Shown here: piece by piece, positions 7,521 to 16,301 of the stretch | Position numbering within the stretch: the first letter of the stretch is position 1 | Layout of the letters: every line of letters starts with the position of its first letter | Source: Ruminococcaceae bacterium UBA6353 | Lineage (GTDB): Bacteria; Bacillota; Clostridia; Oscillospirales; Acutalibacteraceae | Assembly (NCBI GenBank): GCA_002437905.1 | Contig: DJRT01000002.1 | Span: forward strand, 166,076 to 230,075 | Direction of reading: 5' to 3' | Length of the DNA: 64,000 nt | Program-made: the position numbers and the translations under genes | The notes under the pieces: model-generated | Database searches by the model: none | What the model saw: the letters and a program-made list of their open reading frames with translations, nothing else | What the model was told of the DNA's origin: nothing

Positions 7521-8849
7521 ATGGCAAATCAGGTGTACAGGCATTTTGAAGATTTTATCGCGGACAACCAGAAATACGATACGCACATTTGCTTCGGCGA
7601 AGAGGTGACCGCCCTGCAGGAGGGCTGTGTGATAGGCAATAAATCGTTCAGCAACCGGCTTGCCTGTCAGGCCATGGAGGGCTGTGACGGTACATACTCC
7701 GGGGAGCCGAATGTGCTGACCAAAAGGCGGTACAAACGCCTTGCCAAGGGCGGAGCGGGCGTGATATGGTACGAAGCAACGGCTGTTTTGCCGGAGGGCA
7801 GGGCAAATCCGCGGCAGCTTTACATCAATGAAGCCAATGTGGATGCATTTGCCCGCCATGTAGAGGAGATCAAAGAAACCGGGCTGAAGGAAAATGGGTA
7901 CGAACCAAAGATTTTTATGCAGGCGACCCATTCGGGAAGATATTCCAAGCCAAACGGCGTACCGAAACCGCTGATTGCCTACAACAACCCGATTTTTGAA
8001 AAAGAACATCCGATCCCGGCAAACCGGATCGTGACCGACGACTACCTGGATCTGGTAAAGGAAAAGCTTGTTCTGGGTGCGCGGCTTGCCGAAAGAGCCG
8101 GCTTTGACGGTGTGGATATCAAGTGCTGCCACCGCTATCTGAACAGTGAGCTTCTTTCAGCGTACAGCCGGGCAGGAAAATACGGCGGCTGCTTTGAAAA
8201 CAGAACAAGGCTACTAAGGGAGGCCGTACAGGGAGCCATACAAAGTACGGGGCCGGATTTTCTGGTCTCCTCGCGGCTGAATGTATACGATGGATTTGTT
8301 TATCCGTACGGCTTCGGCGTCCGGGAGGACGGCGGTCTGGAGTTTGACCCGGCGGAACCGATACAGCTGACCCGGATGCTTTACGGCTATGGGGTGCGGC
8401 TTCTGAATATCACAATGGGCAATCCGTATTTCAACCCGCATGTAAACCGGCCGTATGCACATGGCGGCTACGAAGCGCCGGAGCACCCACTCACAGGGGT
8501 CGCGAGAATGCTCAACGGCACGGCGCGACTGAAAGCGGCCGTTCCCGGAATGAAGCTGCTATGCTCTGCCCTGTCTTTCCTCGGCGTGGCCGCTCCCAGG
8601 GTCGCAGCGGAATATATCCGGCAAGGAAAATTCGATTTTGCCGGATTTGGAAGAACCGTTCTGGCTTATCCGGATTTCGCCAAGGATATTCTGCAAAGCG
8701 GCGAAATGGACAGCGCCAAATGCTGCATCTGCTGCTCAAAATGCACCGAGATCATGCGGCAAAAAGGCGGCACCCCCGGCTGTGTCGTCCGGGACAGTGC
8801 CGTATATGCGCCCATCTATAAAGAATTTTGCGGAGGAAATGTGCAATGA
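7521..8849 (+). CDS. Old yellow enzyme family flavin oxidoreductase with Fe-S cysteines
   Basis: The 442-residue protein resembles NADH:flavin oxidoreductases of the OYE/2,4-dienoyl-CoA reductase group. The motif ATHSGRYS (around residue 140) corresponds to the OYE HxGR segment. A C-terminal cysteine cluster, CCICCSKC followed about 12 residues later by C, matches the Fe-S site of the dienoyl-CoA-reductase-type members. Those enzymes reduce activated C=C bonds with FMN and an Fe-S cluster. It is somewhat short because it lacks the extra C-terminal FAD/NAD domains. GGAGGA at 7508-7513 supports the ATG at 7521. It is the first gene of a cluster and overlaps the next gene by 4 bp (ATGA). Confidence 0.85.
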   Translation: MANQVYRHFEDFIADNQKYDTHICFGEEVTALQEGCVIGNKSFSNRLACQAMEGCDGTYSGEPNVLTKRRYKRLAKGGAGVIWYEATAVLPEGRANPRQLYINEANVDAFARHVEEIKETGLKENGYEPKIFMQATHSGRYSKPNGVPKPLIAYNNPIFEKEHPIPANRIVTDDYLDLVKEKLVLGARLAERAGFDGVDIKCCHRYLNSELLSAYSRAGKYGGCFENRTRLLREAVQGAIQSTGPDFLVSSRLNVYDGFVYPYGFGVREDGGLEFDPAEPIQLTRMLYGYGVRLLNITMGNPYFNPHVNRPYAHGGYEAPEHPLTGVARMLNGTARLKAAVPGMKLLCSALSFLGVAAPRVAAEYIRQGKFDFAGFGRTVLAYPDFAKDILQSGEMDSAKCCICCSKCTEIMRQKGGTPGCVVRDSAVYAPIYKEFCGGNVQ

Positions 8850-9583
8850 AAACGATTGCGATTGTCACCGGTGTAGCCGGCAGGATCGGCTATGCAACAG
8901 CCAAAAAGCTCCTGGAGCATGGAATGGCCGTCGTCGGCATGGATATCATGCCGACCTTTGAAAAGGAGCTGCCGGGCGATTTCACTTATGTTTCCGGTGA
9001 CCTGAGTCAAACGGAGGCCAGAGCGCGTCTCGTCAGGACAACACTGGAAAAGCACGGCCGGGTGGATGTGCTGGTCAATGTTGCAGGCGTGGCACCGAAG
9101 GTTCGCGCCGACCTGCTGGAGATGACAGAGGAAAGCTACGATTTTGTGATGAATATCAACACAAAGGGCACACTTTTCCTGACCCAGGCAGTCGCCAATG
9201 CCATGATCCAAAATGCGGGCGATCAGAAAGGGGTCATCGTGAATATTTCGTCCATGAGCGCCTATACCAGCTCCACGAACCGGGGAGAATACTGCATCTC
9301 CAAGGCGGGCGTTTCCATGATCACGACCCTTTTTGCCGACCGGCTGGCGGAATACGGCATCATGGTGAATGAGATCCGGCCGGGCATTATCGCGACCGGC
9401 ATGACCGCGGCTGTAAAGCAAAAATACGATACACTGATCGACGGTGGGCTCCTGCCGATCAAGCGGTGGGGACGCCCCGAAGATATTGCAGACAATGTCC
9501 TGGCACTGTGCAACGGCTCAATGCCCTATGTCACCGGTATGTCACTGGATGTCGATGGCGGCTTCCACATTCAACGGCTATAA
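8846..9583 (+). CDS. Short-chain dehydrogenase/reductase (SDR)
   Basis: The 245-residue classical SDR has the cofactor motif TGVAGRIG (8-15), NVAG (78-81), and the catalytic Ser136, Tyr149 and Lys153 (YCISK). The acidic residue after beta-2 (MD at 32-33) suggests NAD(H) preference. The start codon overlaps the previous stop by 4 bp and has GGAGG upstream, so translation is likely coupled. In this cluster it probably interconverts a hydroxyl and a ketone on the same substrate handled by the neighbouring flavoenzymes; that is inferred. Confidence 0.92.
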   Translation: MKTIAIVTGVAGRIGYATAKKLLEHGMAVVGMDIMPTFEKELPGDFTYVSGDLSQTEARARLVRTTLEKHGRVDVLVNVAGVAPKVRADLLEMTEESYDFVMNINTKGTLFLTQAVANAMIQNAGDQKGVIVNISSMSAYTSSTNRGEYCISKAGVSMITTLFADRLAEYGIMVNEIRPGIIATGMTAAVKQKYDTLIDGGLLPIKRWGRPEDIADNVLALCNGSMPYVTGMSLDVDGGFHIQRL

Positions 9584-9595
9584 GGAAAAAAAGCA

Positions 9596-11493
9596 ATGCG
9601 TATAGAAAAATTCGATATTGTCGTTGTAGGAACCGGCGCCGCCGGATACAATGCAGCAAACCGGATACAGCAGGAAGGAACGAAAACGGTCTGCATCGTG
9701 ACCGAAGGCGTGAACAACGGAACCTCCCGCAATACCGGGAGCGATAAGCAGACCTATTACAAACTGGGGCTTGGCGGCAACCGCCCGGACAGCGTGGCGC
9801 AGATGGCGCAGGACCTCTTTTCGTGCGGCAGCGTAGATGGCGATAACGCACTCTGTGAGGCCGCCCTGTCTGCCGCTTTATGCACCTAGTGGAGCTCGGC
9901 GTGCCCTTTCCGGTAAACCGGTACGGAGAATATGTGGGGTACAAAACAGACCACGACCCGTTTGCACGGGCGACAAGCGCCGGGCCGCTGACATCCAGAT
10001 TTATGACGGAGGCACTGGAAAAACAATCACGCGCGCTGGCCGTGCCGGTGTTTGATGCGACCTATGCGGTAGAAATTCCGAAGGATGCCGCCGGTGTCTG
10101 CGGTCTGTTATGCCTGGATACAGCAAGCGGCGACTATATGGCGTTTCAGTGTGAAGGCATTATCCTTGCCATCGGAGGGCCTGCCGGAATTTACGCCGAC
10201 AGCGTCTACCCCATTGGCCACACCGGCTCTACGGGGCTGGCTATTGAGGCCGGTGCCGCCCTCCAGAATATGACTGAGTGGCAGTATGGCCTGGCTTCCG
10301 TGAACCCTCGCTGGAATGTGTCGGGCACCTACATGCAGGTGCTTCCGCGGTTCGTCTCTGTGGACAGGGACGGAAAGGAGCATGAGTTTCTGGCGGACTA
10401 TTTTGCGGATACGGGCGAGGCACTTTCCAATGTTTTCCTAAAAGGCTACCAATGGCCATTTGACAGCAAAAAGGTTCTGACCGGTTCATCCGTGGTGGAT
10501 ATTCTGGTTTACAGAGAATGTGTATTGAGGGGCCGAAGAGTATACCTGGATTATACAAAAAACCCATTCCACCTGAGGGAAATTCCGTTTGAAAAGCTGT
10601 CCGATGAAGCGTATACTTATCTAAGACGGGCGAACGCCTGCTTCGGGACACCGATCGAACGACTGGAAAAGATGAACCATCCGGCAGTCGAGCTGTATCG
10701 CTCCAAAGGGCTTGACCTGCACAGAGAGTATCTGGAGATCGCCCTTTGCGCCCAGCATAACAACGGCGGAATCGGGGTTGATCTCTGGTGGCAGACCGCC
10801 ATACCGGGGCTGTTTGCCGTCGGCGAGTGCGCCGGCACGCACGGCATTACACGGCCGGGCGGCTCGGCGCTGAATGCCGGACAGGTCGGCGCGCTGCGCG
10901 CGGCTTTATACGCCTCCCACACCCGGCGGGCTGTGCCGGACGACGCCTTTGCGGCGGCGCTCCGGGATGCCGAAGAAAGACACCGGAGGCTGAAACGCAC
11001 GGTGCTGGGCAATCCCGATAATCTGCACCGGTGCATCGGGCAAATGCAGCGGCTTATGTCGGACAGGGGCGGTGCGATCCGGGACGGCAAGGCGATGCAG
11101 GAGGCATATGATACAGCCTGCTCCATGCTGGCCAACTTTGAGAACCGGGTCGGAGCTGCCGGCGAAAGGGACATGGTCCTTGTGTATAGGCTGCGGAGCA
11201 TGCTGCTCACGCAATGCGCCACACTGCTGGCTATGATGGATCTTGCCAAAACGCTGGGAACAACGAGAGGCTCGGCGCTGTATACCGACGCGGCCGGTGA
11301 ATTGCGCAGGGGGCTGGAGGAGATATTCCGGTTTGTTCCCGAAAGGGCGTTCTCCGGAAACAGGATCCAGCAGGTCAGGTATGAAAACCAACGGTTTGTT
11401 TGCTCTTGGCGCAGTGTCAGACCGCTCCCGGAGGAAGACAGCTTTTTTGAAAATGTGTGGGCAGAATACAGAAAAAATCAAAACATTTTCTGA
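9596..11493 (+). pseudogene. FAD-dependent oxidoreductase (fumarate-reductase-like flavoprotein), frameshifted
   Basis: The first reading frame (9596-9889) gives the FAD-binding start VVVGTGAAGYNAA and runs to EAALSAALCT-stop. The second frame (open from 9880 to 11493) continues without loss from MHLVELGVPFP through GECAGTHGITRPGGSALNAG, the FAD-contacting segment of the succinate dehydrogenase/fumarate reductase/aspartate oxidase family. One extra T in the run at 9877-9879 would fuse both frames into one ~630-residue protein. It is therefore a recent one-base deletion, a sequencing error or, less likely, programmed slippage. The rest of the gene looks well conserved. It sits between the SDR and isomerase genes. 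Confidence 0.8.
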
Positions 11494-11512
11494 GGAACAG
11501 GAGATAAGCTAC

Positions 11513-12262
11513 ATGTTCAAAACAGGACTGGTGTCGGTCTCATTCCGGGAGCACGCGCCGCGGGAGATCCTGACGGCGATGAAAACTGTCGGTCTCCGGC
11601 ACATCGAATGGGGCAGCGATGTACACGCTCCCGCAGACAATGGCAAAGCGCTTGCCGATCTGGCCGCGCTGCAGCGGGAGTTTGGCATTGCCTGCTGTTC
11701 CTATGGCACCTATTTCCGGATCGGGCAGGACAGCCCGCGGGAAATCATGCGCTATATCCGGGCCGCTGCCGTGCTGGGGACACGGACGCTGCGGATATGG
11801 GCGGGCAATCGGAGCAGCGAGGATTATACACCGGAGGAAAGAGCGCGGTTTATAGAGGAGTGCAGGCAGCTGGCTGCCATTGCCGGGGAGCAGGCAGTCA
11901 CCCTTTGTCTGGAATGCCATAACGGCACAATGACCGACCGGGCTGGTTTTGCGCTCGAGCTGATGGAGCGGGTGAATTCGCAGCACTTCCGGATGTATTG
12001 GCAGCCAAATCAATTCTGCAGCCGGGAGGTAAACCTCGCTTATGCGGAGAAGCTTGCCGGCTATACCGACACCATTCATGTGTTTCATTGGCGGGAAAAC
12101 GAACGATTTTCGCTATCCTCGGGGATGGCGGTCTGGAGGCAATACCTGCAGTGCTTCAGCGGAAACGAAATGCTTTTGCTCGAATTTATGCCGGACAATT
12201 CGCTGGATAGCCTGGCGGCGGAGACGGCCGCTCTGTTTCGTCTGTCGGGGGGAGTGAAATGA
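11513..12262 (+). CDS. Sugar phosphate isomerase/epimerase-like TIM barrel protein
   Basis: This 249-residue protein belongs to the same broad AP-endonuclease-2/xylose-isomerase-like superfamily as the gene at 413 but is only distantly similar. Candidate metal ligands are in CLECHNGTMT (central), YWQPNQF and DTIHVFHW, with a late Glu in LLLEFMPD. The ATG at 11513 follows AGGAGA; a longer in-frame extension lies inside the flavoprotein gene and is rejected. Its stop overlaps the next start by 4 bp. Isomerisation, epimerisation or beta-elimination of a sugar derivative is plausible; the substrate is unknown. Confidence 0.8.
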   Translation: MFKTGLVSVSFREHAPREILTAMKTVGLRHIEWGSDVHAPADNGKALADLAALQREFGIACCSYGTYFRIGQDSPREIMRYIRAAAVLGTRTLRIWAGNRSSEDYTPEERARFIEECRQLAAIAGEQAVTLCLECHNGTMTDRAGFALELMERVNSQHFRMYWQPNQFCSREVNLAYAEKLAGYTDTIHVFHWRENERFSLSSGMAVWRQYLQCFSGNEMLLLEFMPDNSLDSLAAETAALFRLSGGVK

Positions 12263-13263
12263 TGAAAGCGATCCTGTTATCCGATGACATCGAAAAGCTG
12301 CACACGGTATATCCGAAGGAAACGGTGGAATTTCTGCACAGGCAGGCGGATCTGAGCAGCGCCTGCCTGACGAGCCGGGACATCCGGGAGCATCCTGCAC
12401 GGTATCGCGCTGTCCGGTATCTGTTTTCCACATGGGGCTGTCCTGCCTTTTCCGAGGAGGAGCTTGGCGAACTGCTGCCCTCGCTGGAATGCGTCTTCTA
12501 TGCCGCCGGCTCTGTGCAGTATTTTGCAAGACCATATCTGCGCCGGGGGATCCGGGTCTTCAGCGCGTGGGCAGCCAATGCAGTCCCTGTGGCAGAATAT
12601 ACAACGGCGCAGATACTGCTGGCCAACAAGGGCTTTTTTACCGCCTCCCGCCATCTCAGCGGCGGGAACAGGCGTGCCGCGCAGGACGCCGCTGCGCAGT
12701 ATTGCGGAAACTATGGCGTGAATGTCGGGATCATCGGCGCCGGGATGATCGGAAAGCTGGTAATACAATCGCTTAAACGGCACAAGGTGCAGGTTTTCGT
12801 GTTTGACCCATTTTTGCCGGACGCGCAGGCGAGTGAGCTGGGGGTGCAGAAATGCACATTGCCCTTCCTGTTCGAGAATTGCCGCACAATCTCAAACCAT
12901 CTCGCCAATAACGCGGCAACGCAAGGAATGCTCAAGGGTTCCCTATTTGAGAAAATGCTGCCGTACGCCACCTTTATCAATACGGGACGGGGGGCGCAGG
13001 TGGTGGAGGATGATCTGATCCGGGTGCTGACCGAGCGCCCCGATCTGACCGCCATCCTGGATGTAACATTTCCCGAGCCGCCGGTGGACGGCTCACCACT
13101 GTATGCGCTGGAAAACTGTATTCTCACACCGCACATCGCCGGAAGCACAGGCAACGAGGTGCATCGGATGGCCGAGTATATGCGGGACGAATACCTGCGC
13201 TATTCAATGGGCCAGAAGTGTCTGTATGAGGTAACCGAAGCGATGCTTGAAACAATGGCGTGA
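12259..13263 (+). CDS. D-isomer-specific 2-hydroxyacid dehydrogenase family protein
   Basis: The 334-residue protein has the NAD-binding motif GAGMIG (160-165), and the catalytic Arg244 (NTGRGA), Glu273 (FPEPP) and His292 (TPHIAGS) of the D-2-hydroxyacid dehydrogenase/phosphoglycerate dehydrogenase family. The N-terminal catalytic half diverges. It starts with an ATGA overlap on the previous gene, so the two are probably coupled. In this cluster it would reduce or oxidise a 2-keto/2-hydroxy acid such as a sugar-acid breakdown product; this is inferred from neighbours only. Confidence 0.88.
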   Translation: MMKAILLSDDIEKLHTVYPKETVEFLHRQADLSSACLTSRDIREHPARYRAVRYLFSTWGCPAFSEEELGELLPSLECVFYAAGSVQYFARPYLRRGIRVFSAWAANAVPVAEYTTAQILLANKGFFTASRHLSGGNRRAAQDAAAQYCGNYGVNVGIIGAGMIGKLVIQSLKRHKVQVFVFDPFLPDAQASELGVQKCTLPFLFENCRTISNHLANNAATQGMLKGSLFEKMLPYATFINTGRGAQVVEDDLIRVLTERPDLTAILDVTFPEPPVDGSPLYALENCILTPHIAGSTGNEVHRMAEYMRDEYLRYSMGQKCLYEVTEAMLETMA

Positions 13264-13313
13264 AAGCACCCCGTTTCCCGGGGAATATCAGCAAAACAGC
13301 GGAGGAAGAATGA

Positions 13314-14981
13314 ATGAAACAGCAATATTTGGACATTATGGAGCTGGCTCTGTCCGCCTACACCCAGGAACGCATCCAGGACTATATCCGGGAGGTGCAG
13401 CAAAACGGACTGACAGAGCATGGCTTCCCGCGTCTGGGGGTGTGCATCGGTATCCTTATCGCCAACGGACGCAGGACCGACCTTTTGGACGCCTTTGTGC
13501 AGATTATGGATATATGCTGTGCGGAAATTCCGCAGCACAAAGCGCAAAGCGACTTTTCCCTGCGGGAGATCGGCTGCTGCCTGCTTCTTCTGGAAAAGCA
13601 GCCCATCGTTTGTGAGGATCAGCTGCGCAAATGGAAGCGCCAGCTGTCCGCATTTGACCCGTGGACACTCTATGATGCGGTTGCCTCCTCCCCGGAAACA
13701 CCTACCGGCAACTGGGCGCTGTTTGCAGCGGTCAGCGAATATGTGCGGGGCGTTCTTTGCCGTGTGGATACCTCCCGGTTTGTGGATTGGCAGCTATCCT
13801 CGCAGCTGCTGGTGCTGGATGAAAACGGCATGTACCAGGATGATCCGCCGGCAAACCCGATGGTATACGATGTCATGCCACGGCTGCTGTTTGCTTTTCT
13901 TCTCGCCTTCGAGTACAATGGAAGGCATACCGCGAGGATCGAAGCGGCGCTGGACAGCACCGCGGAGCTGACCCTGAAAATGCAGTCGGTGACAGGCGAG
14001 ATCCCCTTTGGCGGGCGGAGCAACCAGTTTCTGCACAATGAGTCTATGCTGGCCGCCTACTGTGAGCTGGAGGCCGTACGCTACGCACGCCGGGGGGATC
14101 GGCAAACGGCAGGGGCGTTCAAGGCGGCTGCCGCGCTTTCCGCCGATAGGCTGATGGCGTATTTACAGCTGAAGCCGATCCGCCATGTGAAAAATCGGTA
14201 CGCTATTCATACACGCATCGGCTGCGAGGATTACGGTTGCTTCAACAAATATATGATCACAGTCGCATCCAACATCTATATGGGGTATCTGTTCGCCGAT
14301 GACCGCCTCCTCCCCACCACGGCTCCTGCACAAACGGGCGGTTATATCATCCGCACCGGCAAGGCGTTTCACAAGACATTTCTGAATGCCGGGGGGTACT
14401 TTCTGGAGCTGGACACCCACGCCGATTTTCACTACGATGCCAACGGCCTGGGACGGATACACAAAAGCGGCTGCTCACCGTTTATCTGTCTGTCGGTCCC
14501 CTTCCCTGCCGCCCCCAAGTATACACTGGAAAACGCCAACCCCGGCCCCATGTCCCTGTGCTGCTATGCAAAGCTCGGAGACAGGCTTCTCTACGGTGCC
14601 GATGAACAGGCCACCTACACACTGCTGGACAGCCGCGAAACTCCGGCGTGTGTGTCTGCTACATTTGCGTGTGCGCTGGACGCAGCTGCTGTGATCACAC
14701 AGCAGTACACCGTTTCGGAGCAGGGAGTTCGCATTTCCCTGCGCGGCGGGGATGCGGTGGGCTTCATGCTGCCCGTGTTCGATTTTGACGGGACAGCCCC
14801 TACCCGCGTCACCCAATCGGAAGGCTCCATTGCCGTAGAGTACGATGGCTGCATCTGCCGTTATCGTTTTCACGGCACCACACCGGAGACCTATCAATAT
14901 TACTATAATCGGAACGGACGATACCGGGTATACCGTGTGGCAAGCCGGGAGCTGCATATCACCATCGAGCGGATAGCATGA
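13314..14981 (+). CDS. Unrecognised 555-residue protein, possible (alpha/alpha) toroid lyase or hydrolase
   Basis: No family is named with confidence. The first ~330 residues look all-helical with regularly spaced aromatic/acidic segments (NWALFAAVSEY, YQDDPPANPMVYD, GRSNQFLHNES), the pattern of an (alpha/alpha) toroid as in polysaccharide lyases and some glycosidases. The last ~230 residues look beta-rich (repeated short strands, GGYFLELDTHADFHYDANG), like the beta-sandwich that follows in heparinase-type lyases. No signal peptide is seen, so the substrate would be an intracellular oligosaccharide. GGAGGA precedes the ATG. It is the last gene of the redox/sugar cluster, 50 bp after the dehydrogenase. 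The fold call is an inference. Confidence 0.72.
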   Translation: MKQQYLDIMELALSAYTQERIQDYIREVQQNGLTEHGFPRLGVCIGILIANGRRTDLLDAFVQIMDICCAEIPQHKAQSDFSLREIGCCLLLLEKQPIVCEDQLRKWKRQLSAFDPWTLYDAVASSPETPTGNWALFAAVSEYVRGVLCRVDTSRFVDWQLSSQLLVLDENGMYQDDPPANPMVYDVMPRLLFAFLLAFEYNGRHTARIEAALDSTAELTLKMQSVTGEIPFGGRSNQFLHNESMLAAYCELEAVRYARRGDRQTAGAFKAAAALSADRLMAYLQLKPIRHVKNRYAIHTRIGCEDYGCFNKYMITVASNIYMGYLFADDRLLPTTAPAQTGGYIIRTGKAFHKTFLNAGGYFLELDTHADFHYDANGLGRIHKSGCSPFICLSVPFPAAPKYTLENANPGPMSLCCYAKLGDRLLYGADEQATYTLLDSRETPACVSATFACALDAAAVITQQYTVSEQGVRISLRGGDAVGFMLPVFDFDGTAPTRVTQSEGSIAVEYDGCICRYRFHGTTPETYQYYYNRNGRYRVYRVASRELHITIERIA

Positions 14982-15164
14982 TTGCCTCCGGATCACTGTG
15001 TACAGCCGGAATGCAGCCCCTTTCTCTGTCAAAAGCCGGCAGGCACCGTTTTCTGAGCTATCATTAAAGCGACATGTCATTATCCGGCCACAGCGGGCTT
15101 TCCTTTTTCGAGACTTTGTGGTACAATATTGCCAACAAATCCGTCATTTGTGGAGGAGAACATT

Positions 15165-15779
15165 ATGAATGAAAAGCCAACAGTACCGGTAAACTGCTTC
15201 TTTCAGGGCTGCTACAATCCCGCCTATGAGGAGGAAATCCGTAAGGGCAAAGAAAAGTGCTTCCAATACAATCAGTTATCTCCGAACGACAGAGCCGCCC
15301 AGCTGGAGATTTTGAAAGATCTGTTGGGGAAAATGGGCAGAGAAACCGTCATCACGCCGCCGTTCTGGTGTGATTACGGGTACCATATCCGCATCGGTGA
15401 CTACTTCTACGCCAATCACGGTATGATCATCACCGATGGCGCCGAAGTGACATTTGGCGATCATGTTTTCGTTGCACCGAATTGCTGCTTTACCACTGCC
15501 GAGCATGCCATCGACCCCGAAATGCGAAAAGCGGGCATTGAGATCGCCAAACCGATCACGATCGGCAACAATGTATGGATCGGCGCCAATGCGACCATCC
15601 TGGCCGGTGTGACGATCGGTGATAATACGGTTATCGGCGCAGGAAGTGTCGTTACAAGCTCCATACCAGACAATGTGGTCGCCGTTGGCGTTCCATGCAG
15701 GGTCCTGCGCGCAATAACAGACGAAGATAAAACCCGATATCCGGTTTATCGGCCGGAATACTGTGCGCCACGGATATAG
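15165..15779 (+). CDS. Sugar O-acetyltransferase, maltose/galactoside acetyltransferase type
   Basis: The 204-residue protein transfers acetyl from acetyl-CoA to a sugar hydroxyl. An N-terminal maltose-acetyltransferase helix region (about 10-60) is followed by a left-handed beta helix of hexapeptide repeats (about 65-190), including ITIGNNVWIGANATIL and VTIGDNTVIGAGSVV. The catalytic histidine is His114 in TTAEHAID. GGAGGA precedes the ATG at 15165, with a candidate -10 TACAAT at 15122-15127. A terminator at 15789-15818 separates it from the convergent mscL. Confidence 0.92.
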   Translation: MNEKPTVPVNCFFQGCYNPAYEEEIRKGKEKCFQYNQLSPNDRAAQLEILKDLLGKMGRETVITPPFWCDYGYHIRIGDYFYANHGMIITDGAEVTFGDHVFVAPNCCFTTAEHAIDPEMRKAGIEIAKPITIGNNVWIGANATILAGVTIGDNTVIGAGSVVTSSIPDNVVAVGVPCRVLRAITDEDKTRYPVYRPEYCAPRI

Positions 15780-15788
15780 GACAAAAAG

Positions 15789-15824
15789 GGAAAAGCACTT
15801 CAGATGAAGTGCTTTTCCTTTTTT
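15789..15824. terminator. Bidirectional terminator between acetyltransferase and mscL
   Basis: A perfect 13-bp stem (15789-15801 with 15806-15818) with a 4-nt loop, preceded by A's and followed by TTTTTT. Confidence 0.88.
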
Positions 15825-15859
15825 GCCCTGTTTTTTGGCTCAAGGCCGTATGTACGGGC

Positions 15860-16282
15860 TTATTCCTCCAGCTGCGAGGTGCAGTGCGGGCAGCGGGTCG
15901 CCTCCACCGGAATTTCGGTCTTGCAGTAGGGGCACGCCTTAACCGTCGGCTCTTCCTCGGCCTCCTCCTTTTCGGTCAGCTTTTTACTGATGTCATGCAG
16001 GCTGTTCATTGCCTTGACGATCAGGAACAGCACCAGCGCGATGATGAGAAAATTCAGCACTGCCATAAGGAAAGAACCGTAGCGCAGCGAAACGCCGAAA
16101 ATATTGATTGCCAGGTTGCTGAAATCATTTTTCGCCACCAGGCCGATTACCGGGGAAATAATGTCGTTGACCAGCGAATCGACGATGGCCTTGAAGGCGG
16201 CGCCGATCATGATACCGACGGCCATATCCACCACGCTGCCGCGGTTGATAAATTCCTTGAATTCCGCAAAAAACTTCTTCAT
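15860..16282 (-). CDS. mscL: Large-conductance mechanosensitive channel MscL with C-terminal zinc ribbon
   Basis: The 140-residue protein opens a pore when membrane tension rises and protects against hypo-osmotic shock. The MscL start KEFINRGSVVDMAVG leads into TM1 (about 15-45), then a periplasmic loop and TM2 (about 70-98). After the cytoplasmic helix (about 92-112) come four cysteines, Cys117, Cys120, Cys131 and Cys134, in CPYC-x10-CPHC, a small zinc ribbon not present in E. coli MscL. It is 58 bp in front of nothing co-directional and appears monocistronic. Confidence 0.95.
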   Translation of the reverse strand: MKKFFAEFKEFINRGSVVDMAVGIMIGAAFKAIVDSLVNDIISPVIGLVAKNDFSNLAINIFGVSLRYGSFLMAVLNFLIIALVLFLIVKAMNSLHDISKKLTEKEEAEEEPTVKACPYCKTEIPVEATRCPHCTSQLEE

Positions 16283-16301
16283 GTTGTTTTCTCTCCCTTG
16301 A

